Origin: Schizochytrium sp. TIO01
Lineage: Eukaryota > Sar > Bigyra > Thraustochytrida > Thraustochytriidae
Assembly: GCA_004764695.1 (NCBI GenBank)
Contig: SMSO01000005.1
Coordinates: 1,631,501 to 1,695,500 of the forward strand
Length of the DNA: 64,000 nucleotides
Reading direction: 5' to 3'
Shown: piece by piece, positions 1 through 9,916 of the stretch
Position numbering within the stretch: the stretch's first letter is position 1
Layout: each line of letters begins with the position of its first letter
The notes under the pieces: generated by a model
Told to the model about the DNA's origin: nothing
What the model saw: the letters and a program-made list of their open reading frames with translations, nothing else
Database searches by the model: none
Made by a program: the position numbers and the translations under genes

Positions 1-2598
1 GGATCGTCAAGGCATTATAATCAACGGATTGCCGCCAATGCTGGAATTCAGGTACTGCATGCTCTTGTGGAATCTAACCGGCCCGAAATTGCGCGTCTTG
101 CTTTAGAAGCATTGAGTGCAGCAGCTTGGGACGGCCATGTAGATTTTCGTGCTATCAGCCGTCAGGCTACTGAAAGCTGGCGAAAGTGGGTGCAAGGGAT
201 TTCCGTTGTAACAACTCTACGCTGGAATCGCAAGCATCGTGGGGATACAAATTCTGACGTGAGGGATCATGGAGATGAAACCTCGGAAATTGAGCTGCCA
301 GTACAAGGGACTACTGTAAGACTGGCAGAGAATGGACGCGTTGTTGAAGTTGTTCCATTCTCCGTGGCTGAGAAAGATTGTGGTATGAATCTACCTAACC
401 AACGCCGTATAGGAGATGGCTTGCTTGGACGTGTCTCAGGTGTTGACGTACTCATTCGGCACCTGGAAAATGCTGATTCTATAATTGTAGAGAAGGTTAC
501 ATCTACGCTTGCGGTACTTGCTTTGGAGGTCGAGAACCGTGAGCGCATTGGAAGAGCCCTTCCACAGCTTTTAAGACTGGTTACAGCGGGTTATAATTTT
601 TTGGAAGAAAACACAGAACCAAAAGACGCCTTGAGCGGGAGCGTTGCGGAGAGCTCGAATGCGCCGGAGACAGACGAGAGGCAAGGTCGAAATACAGAAG
701 ATCAGATCGTCATGTTTCAGCCTGCAGTAACCTCGAATACACAGGAAGCTCTTGAAGCAGACGAAACGCGCAGGTATGCTCTGAGCACAATATGTAACCT
801 TCTTTACGAGCATGAAGAAAACCAAGAAAAGTTCGCGCAATTATACGGTATTCGACCCTTATTATACCTTTGTCGAAAAACGACTAACGTTGATCTCCTA
901 GAGACAATTACCTTAGCCTTACTCAATGCAACTTCGATATGTGTAAGGACGGCGGAACAACTCAGTGAGGATGACGGTTTAGAGATTCTTACAAAACTTT
1001 GTGCATTACCTGAAGTTGCTGTGGCGGATGGAGATGTCGCAGAGCGTATTCAGACAAACATAGTTCAAACTCTTATTAATGCCACCCGAGATTTGGGGAA
1101 ACTGGATGTTTCTCGTGTTGCGCGTCAAAAGATTGTGGTCTTTGGTGTTGAGCCACTTGTTCATTTGATGCTTGCCTCGAGCAATGAAGTGCAGACGTTT
1201 GCAGCGTGTATTTTTAGCAATTTAGCGCAAGACGATGCAATGCGAGAGCAAATGGGGCAGGATGGCGCGGTAGAAACGTTATTCACGCTCTGTGAGTCAG
1301 AGCATACTCAAGTGCGAACCTCTGCTTTAAATGCTCTCTCTAACTTGGCGTGGAATGCTGCCAACCAGAACCGCATTGGTAAGCTCTTGCCTCAGCTCAT
1401 TAACTTATGCCTAGATGAGCATGCTAGTGTTCGAGAAAGCGCAAGTGGGGTTTTGGCAAATGCTCTATTTTATCATGAAGGCAACCGTCGTCGCTTCGGA
1501 CTCTACACAAAGGCAGTAAGGACATGCGCGAAATTACTTGCCGACCAGACACAAACTAGTAAAGTCTACGAGAACATTGCTCGTGCCTTAGGAACTGCTG
1601 CGTATAATGACGCCGTGGCTATGCAAGCAGGTCTTTTAGGTGTAATTCCATCACTTCTTGCTCTTTGTGCCGGTTCTCAAGCAAATGTCCAACGAACAGC
1701 AGCCTTTGCATTAGTGAATCTCTCTGTACATGACATCCACAAGACTGTTATCATTCGTCATGATGGTGTTGAGATTATTACAGCTCTCTGTGCAAGTGAT
1801 TGCTCTGAGACTCGTCGTCATGCAAATCGTATCTTGGAGACAATGGCAGATATGTCTCGCGCAGAAGAACTTGAAGCTCGTCGTGAGCGATTTGGACTCC
1901 AAGGACTCGTTGCTCTCCTCTGCGGTGAAGAACAGTACGAAGGTCAGGCCCAACTACTTCAAGGCCTTTCAAGTCTGCAAGTTTTAGCATGTGAGCAACT
2001 TGCGGCTGAATCTATCTCTTCTGAATCAAAACGCCGGGAGTTAGTCAAGCACAAAGGGCATATTGCTCTGATAAATCTTCTTAAAACAGCAACACAACAG
2101 ACCTTGATTGTGGATGCGTTGACGCTACAAGTAGCGCAAAGATCACTCTGGACCTTGCGCGTACTCATTCAGGAAGGCGGAGGCTTTTATCAGGATCTTT
2201 GTGGAACCCATGGACTTACAGAAGCAGTGCTAGGTGTATTAGATGCGTTTATTGATCACGTTAAAGGCACAACTGCATCTGAAGACAATAATACTGGGCT
2301 AGAGACGAAGCTGGTGTCTGCTCGCGATGTATGTGAAGGAGCTGTGTCAACTCTTTTCATGTTTGTGTTTCAGCACGAACGTAACAGTAGGCGTGTGCTA
2401 CAAAGTGGGTTGAAAGTTCTCATCAACATTGCAGAGAATTTCAAAGAAACAGATCCGCTAAGTGAGCTGACTCGACGTTTATTACGAATTATGGGTCCAT
2501 ATTCTTGGATTCGCTGTGTTAATTGCTCCAGCAAACAAAAGGGAGGACAAACTTGTAGTGCTTGCGGGAGAAAACTCATTAACGTATTTGTTGATTAA
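1..2598 (+). CDS. Armadillo-repeat protein with C-terminal zinc ribbon (5' partial)
   Basis: The reading frame is open from base 1, so the start lies outside the window; 865 residues are visible. The body is a run of about 40-residue helical repeats of the armadillo/HEAT kind. The diagnostic signs are recurring phrases such as ALSNLAWNAANQNRIG, ACIFSNLAQDDAMREQMG and AFALVNLSVHD, each followed by a small-residue-Gly step and a new helix. Armadillo solenoids are protein-protein interaction scaffolds, and partners cannot be deduced here. The last 30 residues carry C-x2-C-x9-C-x2-C (CVNC...CSAC), a short zinc-ribbon or RanBP2-like knuckle that is not usual on plain ARM proteins. An acidic, low-complexity linker (about residues 205-250 of the visible part) interrupts the repeats. 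There is no intron. The gene converges with the RGS gene, with 201 bp between their stop codons. The ARM assignment is firm; the cellular role is unknown. Confidence 0.85.
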   Translation, partial: GSSRHYNQRIAANAGIQVLHALVESNRPEIARLALEALSAAAWDGHVDFRAISRQATESWRKWVQGISVVTTLRWNRKHRGDTNSDVRDHGDETSEIELPVQGTTVRLAENGRVVEVVPFSVAEKDCGMNLPNQRRIGDGLLGRVSGVDVLIRHLENADSIIVEKVTSTLAVLALEVENRERIGRALPQLLRLVTAGYNFLEENTEPKDALSGSVAESSNAPETDERQGRNTEDQIVMFQPAVTSNTQEALEADETRRYALSTICNLLYEHEENQEKFAQLYGIRPLLYLCRKTTNVDLLETITLALLNATSICVRTAEQLSEDDGLEILTKLCALPEVAVADGDVAERIQTNIVQTLINATRDLGKLDVSRVARQKIVVFGVEPLVHLMLASSNEVQTFAACIFSNLAQDDAMREQMGQDGAVETLFTLCESEHTQVRTSALNALSNLAWNAANQNRIGKLLPQLINLCLDEHASVRESASGVLANALFYHEGNRRRFGLYTKAVRTCAKLLADQTQTSKVYENIARALGTAAYNDAVAMQAGLLGVIPSLLALCAGSQANVQRTAAFALVNLSVHDIHKTVIIRHDGVEIITALCASDCSETRRHANRILETMADMSRAEELEARRERFGLQGLVALLCGEEQYEGQAQLLQGLSSLQVLACEQLAAESISSESKRRELVKHKGHIALINLLKTATQQTLIVDALTLQVAQRSLWTLRVLIQEGGGFYQDLCGTHGLTEAVLGVLDAFIDHVKGTTASEDNNTGLETKLVSARDVCEGAVSTLFMFVFQHERNSRRVLQSGLKVLINIAENFKETDPLSELTRRLLRIMGPYSWIRCVNCSSKQKGGQTCSACGRKLINVFVD

Positions 2599-2799
2599 TA
2601 CAACAGGCTTGAACCAGAATACTGTATATTTTAAAATAGCCTATTGGCCGCATTGATATCTGTAAATTAAAGATCAAGAAACTTGATTAATAGCAACAAC
2701 AACGAAACTGTATTTTCTTGAAGAAGCAGAACAGAATATAAATATTACATGCATTTTTTCATTCTACTGCCGAACATTAGAGAACGGCTATATGTCCAT

Positions 2800-5244
2800 T
2801 TACTCTAAAACAGGTGTCTTTGACAAATCTAAAGAAAATGGCATTCTTGGTAGCTGTGCAAGTCCAGATGTTGCATCGGTACTAGTGAGAACCTTCATAG
2901 GAACACGCTTGCGACAATACTCTGCATAAGCAGCGTTTCGTCGGAAATCATCCCAGAGCCCTCGCAAAACGATTGTTCGAATTTCTTGATATGCGACATC
3001 AAACAAATGAGTCAACTTGCTGGTTTCTACAGTTGGCATTTCACCTTTCAAGCCATCAAAAAAAGCTTTCGACATGACCTCAAATTCATCAAGAGTGTTC
3101 CGACGCTGCGAGTCCGATATATTAATTTCAAGAGGACTTCCCGGGGCTATGAATTGACTACAAATCTCCTGAGCAAAGTGCAAGAGTTCATACAGATCGC
3201 TCTTATTCGCAGAATGTACATTTTTTCGAAACTGCCGCGTCTTGACCAGAAAAAGTACGTTTTCTTCTTGAAAATACTTTCGAGCAAACCTTTTCAACTG
3301 AAAAGAACCGTAAGAGCTTGAGAGAACCTCGTCAAGGTTGACTTCATCGTGCACACACGTTGAATAGCCAAAGAGAGAGGGTTTACCCGTAACATTTTCA
3401 CTGTATGTTTGAAGACATTCCAGATTGGCAATGGTGTCCCCTGTGGTCGGGCTTAACGCCGAAAGGGTTGAAATTGGCCCTGTTGCTGGGCTCAAAGGAA
3501 AAGGTGAAGGCAAACTTGTTGATGAAAGTCGTCGTTCATCTAAAGCTCCAAAATCCTCAGAACACATTGAGGATGAGGATCTTCTCAACATTTTCCGATA
3601 CGTCGAGCTTTGCTTAAACGCAGGAAGCAAACTAAAGCCGATTCTACTTAGAATCTCCTCACGTACAGGCGCAAGCAAGTCGTCCAGATTCGAGGGTATC
3701 TCCACTACCCGCACAGAGCCTTGGTCAGTGAGTTGGGAATATAAGGCGTCAAGAGACGGCATGGATGGGCGAATTAAGGTCTGTGTGGGCGATGCATAAC
3801 GGAACAGCATGCGATTCAGGCGACGGAGTTTGGCATTCTCATCTTGTTCAGGATCGCATAGTGCTTGAAGTTCATCATGCACCTCAACAAGTTCCAGCTG
3901 CTGGCCAAGAATGTGACTTCTACGACGGTGCTCAGTACGATATTTATCCGATGTAATTGTGTCCGGTGTTGGTGCCTCCTGAAGGTCCATATTAGAATCT
4001 TCCTCCTCATGAAGAGAGCGAGCTGTGAAGATAAACTCATTAAAGAAGTTGATTTTGAAGTTATCTTGTAGCAGCTCAGTTGCTTCTCGAACTGAATCTC
4101 CTCTTGACAGAGACCCAAAACATTCAGATCTATAGTCATCTATGCTTTTTATTGATCCTCCGCCCTGAGAAATCCCTCGCGTAGGAGATGATTTCAAATC
4201 TGCCGAATCTCTCCGTTCAATGCTATGATTAGTTTCCATGGACGTCTCTGTATTTGCATTGCTATTTGTGGGATTTAATACGTGTTGTATTTGAGGTTTT
4301 GGTGGGACGGCTACTGATATTTTCATCGCTGGAACAACGGGGGGGGATTGTGCATGCGCAGAGTGTTGTTGTAAGTCCTGAGTCTGAAAATCCTTATAAA
4401 GGGACTGGAATTGCTCAGAAATAAGAAACCCTGGAAGGAACTCATACTTTAGGACGTTGTGAATTTTGAGATGCAATACGCGAAAAGCATTTTCGATTAT
4501 GCCGATATCAGTTTGCGTAATACGTTCGTTCTTATCCAGGACCAAGTCACATGCCAAATCATCGATAGTCTCACATGATAAGATACTCTTGAGACGGTTT
4601 TCAGTATCGTCTAGCCTTTTGCTATGCAAATACTCATCAAAAAGTTTTTGCGCCCACTCGTGCGAGGCTTTCCTTTTACGCTCTATTTCAGACCGTTCTT
4701 CAAACTCCTTAAGGGCGACCCAAGCTCGCAAGACATGACCCACATTTTCGCTGTCCATAAAGCATTCAAATTGGCTTCTGATATTAGCATCTCGCATCAC
4801 TCGAGACAAAGACTGTTCTGATAAGCGCCTCTGGCGATGGACAGAGCCAACTTCGTGCTCATCACAACCCCAGGCTATATGAAGCTTGGAGTGACGCTTT
4901 CTTGATAGACGAAAGCTTGCCCTCAAAGAACTTCTTGAACCTTTGTTGCTGATCTTGCTCACCTGGCTTTCATGATCTGATGCTCGACTTCGTGGACTGC
5001 TTTCCTCCGGTATGTAAATCTGCGAATCTGTGTCAGTGTTATGATCGTAAATATGTATATCGTCGTCATTGCTGTTTGACCAGCCTGCGTCACTATCAAG
5101 TTGCATTGAGGCCTCACGGCTCGTCTGTATAGTAGGTGAGTCATCTTGTGTTAGACGCCTAAAGCCACTCGCTACGGTGCTAGAAGAAGAAGAGCATCGT
5201 TGCTTTGGGGCATTCATGCTCTCTTTGCTCCCGGTACACCCCAT
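2800..5244 (-). CDS. Multi-RGS-domain protein, predicted N-myristoylated
   Basis: RGS domains speed GTP hydrolysis by G-alpha subunits and switch off G-protein signalling. The open frame extends back to 5349, but I choose the ATG at 5242-5244. It has a CACCATGG context and opens MGCTGSKE, a myristoylation signature (Gly2, Ser6) with a palmitoylatable Cys3. The product is 814 aa. In numbering from 5349 (subtract 35 for the chosen start), a first RGS-like domain spans about 180-322, ending FLPGFLISEQFQSLYKDF. A third spans about 672-815, starting LDEVLSSSYGSFQLKRFARK with EENVLFLV. Between them, 412-590 holds a probable diverged RGS split by a charged insertion and ending SLLPAFKQSSTYRKML. The N-terminal 145 residues and the linkers are Ser-rich and probably disordered. 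There is no intron. It converges on the ARM gene and diverges from the LRR gene. A G-alpha gene lies 9.5 kb away. The RGS family call is good; the count of three is inference. Confidence 0.85.
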   Translation of the reverse strand: MGCTGSKESMNAPKQRCSSSSSTVASGFRRLTQDDSPTIQTSREASMQLDSDAGWSNSNDDDIHIYDHNTDTDSQIYIPEESSPRSRASDHESQVSKISNKGSRSSLRASFRLSRKRHSKLHIAWGCDEHEVGSVHRQRRLSEQSLSRVMRDANIRSQFECFMDSENVGHVLRAWVALKEFEERSEIERKRKASHEWAQKLFDEYLHSKRLDDTENRLKSILSCETIDDLACDLVLDKNERITQTDIGIIENAFRVLHLKIHNVLKYEFLPGFLISEQFQSLYKDFQTQDLQQHSAHAQSPPVVPAMKISVAVPPKPQIQHVLNPTNSNANTETSMETNHSIERRDSADLKSSPTRGISQGGGSIKSIDDYRSECFGSLSRGDSVREATELLQDNFKINFFNEFIFTARSLHEEEDSNMDLQEAPTPDTITSDKYRTEHRRRSHILGQQLELVEVHDELQALCDPEQDENAKLRRLNRMLFRYASPTQTLIRPSMPSLDALYSQLTDQGSVRVVEIPSNLDDLLAPVREEILSRIGFSLLPAFKQSSTYRKMLRRSSSSMCSEDFGALDERRLSSTSLPSPFPLSPATGPISTLSALSPTTGDTIANLECLQTYSENVTGKPSLFGYSTCVHDEVNLDEVLSSSYGSFQLKRFARKYFQEENVLFLVKTRQFRKNVHSANKSDLYELLHFAQEICSQFIAPGSPLEINISDSQRRNTLDEFEVMSKAFFDGLKGEMPTVETSKLTHLFDVAYQEIRTIVLRGLWDDFRRNAAYAEYCRKRVPMKVLTSTDATSGLAQLPRMPFSLDLSKTPVLE

Positions 5245-6220
5245 GGTGCTGCATACGTCTGCGATGCAGCGCCACGGTTGTGAACGGAGTCCACGTTTCT
5301 GAAATGCAAGCGGTTCAAGCAATCTTTTGTTTAATTGAGGGGGGTGCATCAGAAGGAGAGGGAGAGTCGTTCATTCTTACAACAGATGAGAAGAGGTCAC
5401 TACATAACTAATAATGATTAATCCTAACCTCTGAAAACTTTCCAAAAGTGAAATGTTGTTGTGTGCATCTCGGAGTGAATGATCTCATTGGGTTACATAA
5501 CACTAGCGCACCGCCAGCGCGCCTTCATTTGTATTCAAGCTGCTTGGGATATACTTGCAAGAAGAACTTAGCACATTAGAATGAATCAAAATTACTCAAA
5601 AAGGTACATTGCGTTTTTACGCATTCTAGTGAATTGTCATGACGCTGCGAAATATTCTTTCAATGCAAGAGATATCTTCTCTTTTTGTTGTGATCGACAG
5701 GGAAGCGTTTTGGACATTTATGTCTGTCACTTTTTCCATATATAATCCCAAATTCGATACCTGAGAAAACATTTGTAATATATTGACCACAGCCTACTAC
5801 ACTCCGAAATATGACTTTATTGCAGTCTCTGCATAATCCCGATGCTGTAAAGCAATTCCAGGCGATAAAACTTAACTATAATCGATGGGGTGCGTCAATC
5901 GTTCAATCTCTGTTACTTGGCCCTTACGTTTCCATGGTGTATATGGAGCACGTGCTTTTAGGTCCCATAACTCCTAACGAGATGTCGGTTGAATTCTTCG
6001 TGCGCCGTGCACTATTGTGTAAGGTTTCATGCACCCTCAGTAAGCCGTTATGTTTATATAGGTTACAGTATAAATCAGCAAATAGATTGTCTCTTGGGTT
6101 TTGCAAAAGTTGAGAGAGCTTGAACGATGGTTAGTTTATTTGATGTAAGAAATATATTCAGATCGAACTGAGATGAATAGCTCTGGGATCTAGAGGCCTC
6201 ATTTCGGGTTCTCTCTACTT
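5245..6220. promoter_or_regulatory. Divergent intergenic region between RGS and LRR genes
   Basis: This 976-bp gap separates the starts of two divergently transcribed genes, so it should hold both promoters and 5' leaders. It is AT-rich (for example 5555-5780), has no microsatellite, and I could not identify a specific promoter element. A 100-codon open frame inside it is listed separately at low confidence. Confidence 0.45.
5811..6113 (+). CDS. Hypothetical small ORF, doubtful
   Basis: This is a 100-codon ATG-initiated frame starting MTLLQSLHNPDAVKQF. I recognise no domain. It lies in the divergent promoter region 107 bp before the LRR gene. Its first 70 codons read more like protein than the tail, and GTAAG-type strings near 6019 and 6040 could be splice donors. 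It might therefore be a first exon, but the joins I tried into the LRR frame were unconvincing. It may also be chance. Confidence 0.2.
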   Translation: MTLLQSLHNPDAVKQFQAIKLNYNRWGASIVQSLLLGPYVSMVYMEHVLLGPITPNEMSVEFFVRRALLCKVSCTLSKPLCLYRLQYKSANRLSLGFCKS

Positions 6221-7855
6221 ATGAAGACCTCACATCGATTTCGTGAGTACCGAGCCGGTGCTCACAAAGATGCTGTGGAGCGACAGAAGCGGTCTTTCGT
6301 TGAACACTCGTGGGATGATGCAGTAGACGGCGGAGTTGAAGGTTTGGCAAGTTCACGACAGCGGGGCGAGGCTACCACTACGGGGGACTTTGTTGGGCAT
6401 TACAATATAGCTGCACCAACAATACATGATCTTGAGTTTGCCTGGTGGGCAAATAAGCGACAACGGAAACGAGATCGATTGAGGAATCCACGAGATCTTG
6501 CCAAAATCATTGCAGAGCACCCCGAGAGCTATACTTCTCATAGCCAATCATTGCGTGCGGTCAGATGTCGTATTAATGCCATAAAGATAACCCACTTGCA
6601 TGATCAGTACCTCCAAGTACGAAAGCTAGTTTTGGGTGGAAATCGCCTCGAGACAATGAGCTGGTTACAATATTTCCCCAACCTCGAAATTTTGTCTCTG
6701 GAGGCAAACTACCTACAGGATATGCACGAGCTACATTGGCTCAGTAAACCAAAGCGACTCACGCGCGTATGCCTTGCAGAGAATCCAGTGGCATTCTTTC
6801 CCTTTTATAAAGCTCATGTGAAGACATATTGTCCCCAGATTCGCGAGGTCGACTGCTCGGCAGCTATGGATGCTTTTCAAGCTCGTGAAGAGGTACATTT
6901 TGACATTTCCACTCAGGCAATATTGGTGGAGAACTTATGCGAGCTCTTGTCCCTTAGACTAGCTACCAAGCTGTGTCGCGTTCATTCTGAGCTCTTGCGG
7001 TTTACCGTAAGGTATCCGTCTATCTCCGCAATTCGTGCAGATATTCGCTTGAATGAAATTCGGCACGGATGGCAATTTCGTAAGGAGGCACAACGAACGC
7101 TCGATGATGCTACAGTAGAGCGTCTGACATCCGGAAATCTTGAGACGTTGCTTCGTCTGTGGAACTACTCGGAGCACCTTGCTGCACATGAATTAGAGGC
7201 TCTGCAAGGGGAAATTATTCGTGAAGCGGTTGCGTCGACCCCTGCAGAGATGTTCCGTCGCTGTGGTCGGGCAGACGGTAGCACAGCAAATGAACGGTGG
7301 GAGGTTCTTGCGTATAATAGTGTGGCGAACAGACTACGAAGAATGACGGCGCAGATGGTGTTAGAATGCGACTATCAGCGTGAAATTGATCAGGAGTGGC
7401 TTGCATTACGGCCTCGTCTTGGTCCCCAAACAGCCACTCGCCGTGCCGCGGAGCTAGAGGTTGAGCGTGCGTATCATCGATATTCTGAAGAACGTGCGAT
7501 TAGAGATGACCTTTTCTACATACGTACCAAAATGGATGACTGTGGAAGGCCATCTAGTCTACGTGCGAGTAGAAGCCGGCCCCGAAGCCCGCCTCTGTAT
7601 TCTGACCGTGGAATGGGGCTATCCCCTCTGCGTACGACCCCAAATCCCGTGATCACACCACATCGCAGCGAACGCCATCGCCGTCCGCGACGTTCTTCTC
7701 CACGCGTTTCTTTAGATGATTTATTTGACCAAGCTTATTATGGAGATGCAGAGAGTATTACAGACAATCTTGCTCGGGCGAGTGAGGAGTTGCTCCGTTC
7801 CACATATACTCCGGAAGGCTTCGTAGAAGGTTGGGGTAATCTTGCAGAGATATGA
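6221..7855 (+). CDS. SDS22-type leucine-rich-repeat protein
   Basis: The product is 544 aa. Residues about 120-215 hold short SDS22-type leucine-rich repeats (VRKLVLGGNRLETMSWL, LEILSLEANYLQDMHEL, LTRVCLAENPVAF). A cap-like segment follows with the YCPQIREVDCS pattern typical of LRRcap motifs, where the chain ends at a predicted Asp. Such proteins are scaffolds, common in ciliary and cytoskeletal complexes, but nothing here fixes a role. Residues 225-430 are helical and charged, probably partly coiled coil. Residues about 440-495 are rich in Arg, Ser and Pro and probably disordered. The ATG at 6221 has a weak context (no purine at -3), and an in-frame stop at 6191-6193 bars an unspliced extension. 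An upstream exon cannot be excluded. It converges on the pyruvate kinase gene, with 282 bp between them. Confidence 0.8.
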   Translation: MKTSHRFREYRAGAHKDAVERQKRSFVEHSWDDAVDGGVEGLASSRQRGEATTTGDFVGHYNIAAPTIHDLEFAWWANKRQRKRDRLRNPRDLAKIIAEHPESYTSHSQSLRAVRCRINAIKITHLHDQYLQVRKLVLGGNRLETMSWLQYFPNLEILSLEANYLQDMHELHWLSKPKRLTRVCLAENPVAFFPFYKAHVKTYCPQIREVDCSAAMDAFQAREEVHFDISTQAILVENLCELLSLRLATKLCRVHSELLRFTVRYPSISAIRADIRLNEIRHGWQFRKEAQRTLDDATVERLTSGNLETLLRLWNYSEHLAAHELEALQGEIIREAVASTPAEMFRRCGRADGSTANERWEVLAYNSVANRLRRMTAQMVLECDYQREIDQEWLALRPRLGPQTATRRAAELEVERAYHRYSEERAIRDDLFYIRTKMDDCGRPSSLRASRSRPRSPPLYSDRGMGLSPLRTTPNPVITPHRSERHRRPRRSSPRVSLDDLFDQAYYGDAESITDNLARASEELLRSTYTPEGFVEGWGNLAEI

Positions 7856-8137
7856 TTTACAGAAACGCAGGAATTCACGCTTTCTGATGTGAACCTAGAT
7901 GTTGTTGAAAATATAATATTAGGATTGTCTAGACATTTAGACTAAGAAGTTTTAATTTGGTTTCAGAGAACGGGAGACGTTGCTGGAGTTGATAGTAATG
8001 ATTACCAGCAAAGAAGAACAAATGTCTCAAAAGAGCAAGAATACTAGAAAGCGAGTATGACTGACTCTTAATGCCAGGCATTTAATCAGTGAATGTGCTC
8101 ACGTGAATCATCATCTGCATGTGCATTAAGAGAGCAC

Positions 8138-9916
8138 TTATGGGGCCTGGAAACTGGAGCCAGGGACGTAACTCTGACCAGGAATGATGCTCAGCTCGGG
8201 TACAGAGGCGCCGACGACGAATGTTTCTAACCGGTTGGCGGTGGTATCATTGTGTCCAGTCACGAGCACGATACGTGATCCGTGGGAAACGAGGCCAAGC
8301 TCAGTGGCCTTGGCAATACCACGGGGCACACATGAGGCACGCTCCAAAGAATGGACGAGGTAGGGGATAACACCGCGGTACAGAGAAACTTGAGCGCAGA
8401 TTTTAGGGGATACAGAGAGCGCGAGAATAGGGACGTTGGGGAAGTGCTTCGAGAGGGTTCTGGCAGTCTGGCCGCTCTTGGTGACAGTGATGATCAAGTT
8501 TGCTCCAATGTCCTTGGCGGTAGCAACGGCGGCCATGGAGAAAGCCTCGTTAAGGTCACTGGTGGAGCGTCCCTTGTTGTTCTTGCGGCGGACCTCCTCG
8601 TCTTCCTCAAGAACGACGATACGCTTGTGCTGTTCAATGTCAAGCTCGGCTTCCTTGCAAATGCGGCTCATAACCTGAATAGTAGCCACCGGGTATGCTC
8701 CAACAGCAGTCTCACCGGAAAGCATGACACAGTCAGTACCATCAAAGACAGCGTTGGCAACATCGCTTGCCTCCGCGCGTGTGGGACGCGGTTTGTGGAT
8801 CATGGACTCGAGCATCTCGGTCGCAGTAATGACAAACTTTCCTGCCAAGTTGCAGTCCCTGATAAGACGCTTTTGTACAGAGCACACGCGCTCCAGAGGG
8901 ATTTCTACTCCCAGGTCACCTCTGGCAACCATGATTCCATCTGAGACGTTCATAATGGATCGAATGTTGTTCAGGGCCTCCTGGTTTTCAATCTTGGCGA
9001 TAACGTGCATACCATTCTCAACAACGCCAGGGATCTCACGGACCTGCACGATTCCAGCTGCAGCTCTGGTGAACGAGTGGGCAATGTACTCAATCTTGTG
9101 TTCAACCGCGAACTCAATATCACGCTTGTCCTTCTCCGTCAGGTGCGGCAGATCAATCGGGCAACCAGGAACGTTGACGCCCTTGTTGCTCTTGATGGGT
9201 CCACCCATAATCACGCTAGTGTGCACGTCTCCAGTAGCAGCATCGATTTCTCGTGTCATGAACGAAAGACGTCCGTCGTCGACAAGGATAACATCGCCAA
9301 CGTCTACGGTCTCGGCAAGACGGTCATAGGTAGTGCCAACGCCGGTCTCATCTCCAAGGCGGTCGACACTTTTGAAAAAGGTGAAGGCATCACCGTTGTT
9401 GAGCTCAATGGTGGCATCGTCTGCAAACTTGCCCACACGGACTTCGGGTCCCTTAGTGTCGAGGATGATAGGGCAAATGCGTCTGCGGAGCTCAGCGGCT
9501 GCGCGAAGGTTGGTGATAGCCTCCTTGAAGAACTCGTAGTCTCCATGCGAGGCATTGAGACGCATGGCGGACATGCCTGCGTCAAGCATTTCGCCGAGTT
9601 TTTGCTTAGAGCAGGTCGCGGGACCGACCGTACAGATGATTTTGGACATGAGCTTGCTCGGGTTGGGGACCTTGAAGTACTCACCGTAGTCCTCCTGCAG
9701 CAGAAAACCAGGGCCTGAAGAGATCTCATGGTGGTTCTCAGCGTCCTGTTCCCAGCGACCGCTCTCGTTCCAACGGGAGCCTGAAGAGGGTCCTGCCGCC
9801 GCGGATGACAAATTTGAAACACGGAGACCTTGCACGCTAGGCAAGGTTCCCGCAAATCGCCCTGTGAACGCCCTCCGCGAAAGCGCGAGGTTCCTGGCGG
9901 CCATGCTCCGAATCAT
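8138..9916 (-). CDS. Pyruvate kinase, probable mitochondrial form
   Basis: Pyruvate kinase transfers phosphate from phosphoenolpyruvate to ADP, the last step of glycolysis. The frame gives 592 aa against about 470-530 for ordinary cytosolic enzymes. The core starts near residue 90 (SKIICTVGPATCSKQKLGEM) and continues with MRLNASHG (Arg119, Asn121), ILDTKGPEVR, the active-site signature VIAKIENQEAL with Lys308 and Glu310, ARGDLGVEIP, ITATEMLESM and the MLSGETAVGAYP loop. A complete C-terminal domain follows. The first ~85 residues are extra. They begin MIRSMAARNLALSRRAFTGR and carry several Arg, many Ala and Ser, and no acidic residue in the first 50, which is a mitochondrial presequence pattern. 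The second ATG (9902-9904, GAGCATGGCC context) may be the real start. Codon use is strongly C/G-ending, suggesting high expression. There is no intron. Confidence 0.95.
   Translation of the reverse strand: MIRSMAARNLALSRRAFTGRFAGTLPSVQGLRVSNLSSAAAGPSSGSRWNESGRWEQDAENHHEISSGPGFLLQEDYGEYFKVPNPSKLMSKIICTVGPATCSKQKLGEMLDAGMSAMRLNASHGDYEFFKEAITNLRAAAELRRRICPIILDTKGPEVRVGKFADDATIELNNGDAFTFFKSVDRLGDETGVGTTYDRLAETVDVGDVILVDDGRLSFMTREIDAATGDVHTSVIMGGPIKSNKGVNVPGCPIDLPHLTEKDKRDIEFAVEHKIEYIAHSFTRAAAGIVQVREIPGVVENGMHVIAKIENQEALNNIRSIMNVSDGIMVARGDLGVEIPLERVCSVQKRLIRDCNLAGKFVITATEMLESMIHKPRPTRAEASDVANAVFDGTDCVMLSGETAVGAYPVATIQVMSRICKEAELDIEQHKRIVVLEEDEEVRRKNNKGRSTSDLNEAFSMAAVATAKDIGANLIITVTKSGQTARTLSKHFPNVPILALSVSPKICAQVSLYRGVIPYLVHSLERASCVPRGIAKATELGLVSHGSRIVLVTGHNDTTANRLETFVVGASVPELSIIPGQSYVPGSSFQAP

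Noticed and set aside
5245-5349. 35-codon N-terminal extension of the RGS protein
   Set aside because: The downstream ATG has a better context and creates a myristoylation signature, which the extension would hide.
8351-9718. Long plus-strand frames opposite pyruvate kinase
   Set aside because: Antisense shadows of a strongly biased gene. The same holds for plus-strand frames opposite aldehyde dehydrogenase and cupredoxin/DUF305.
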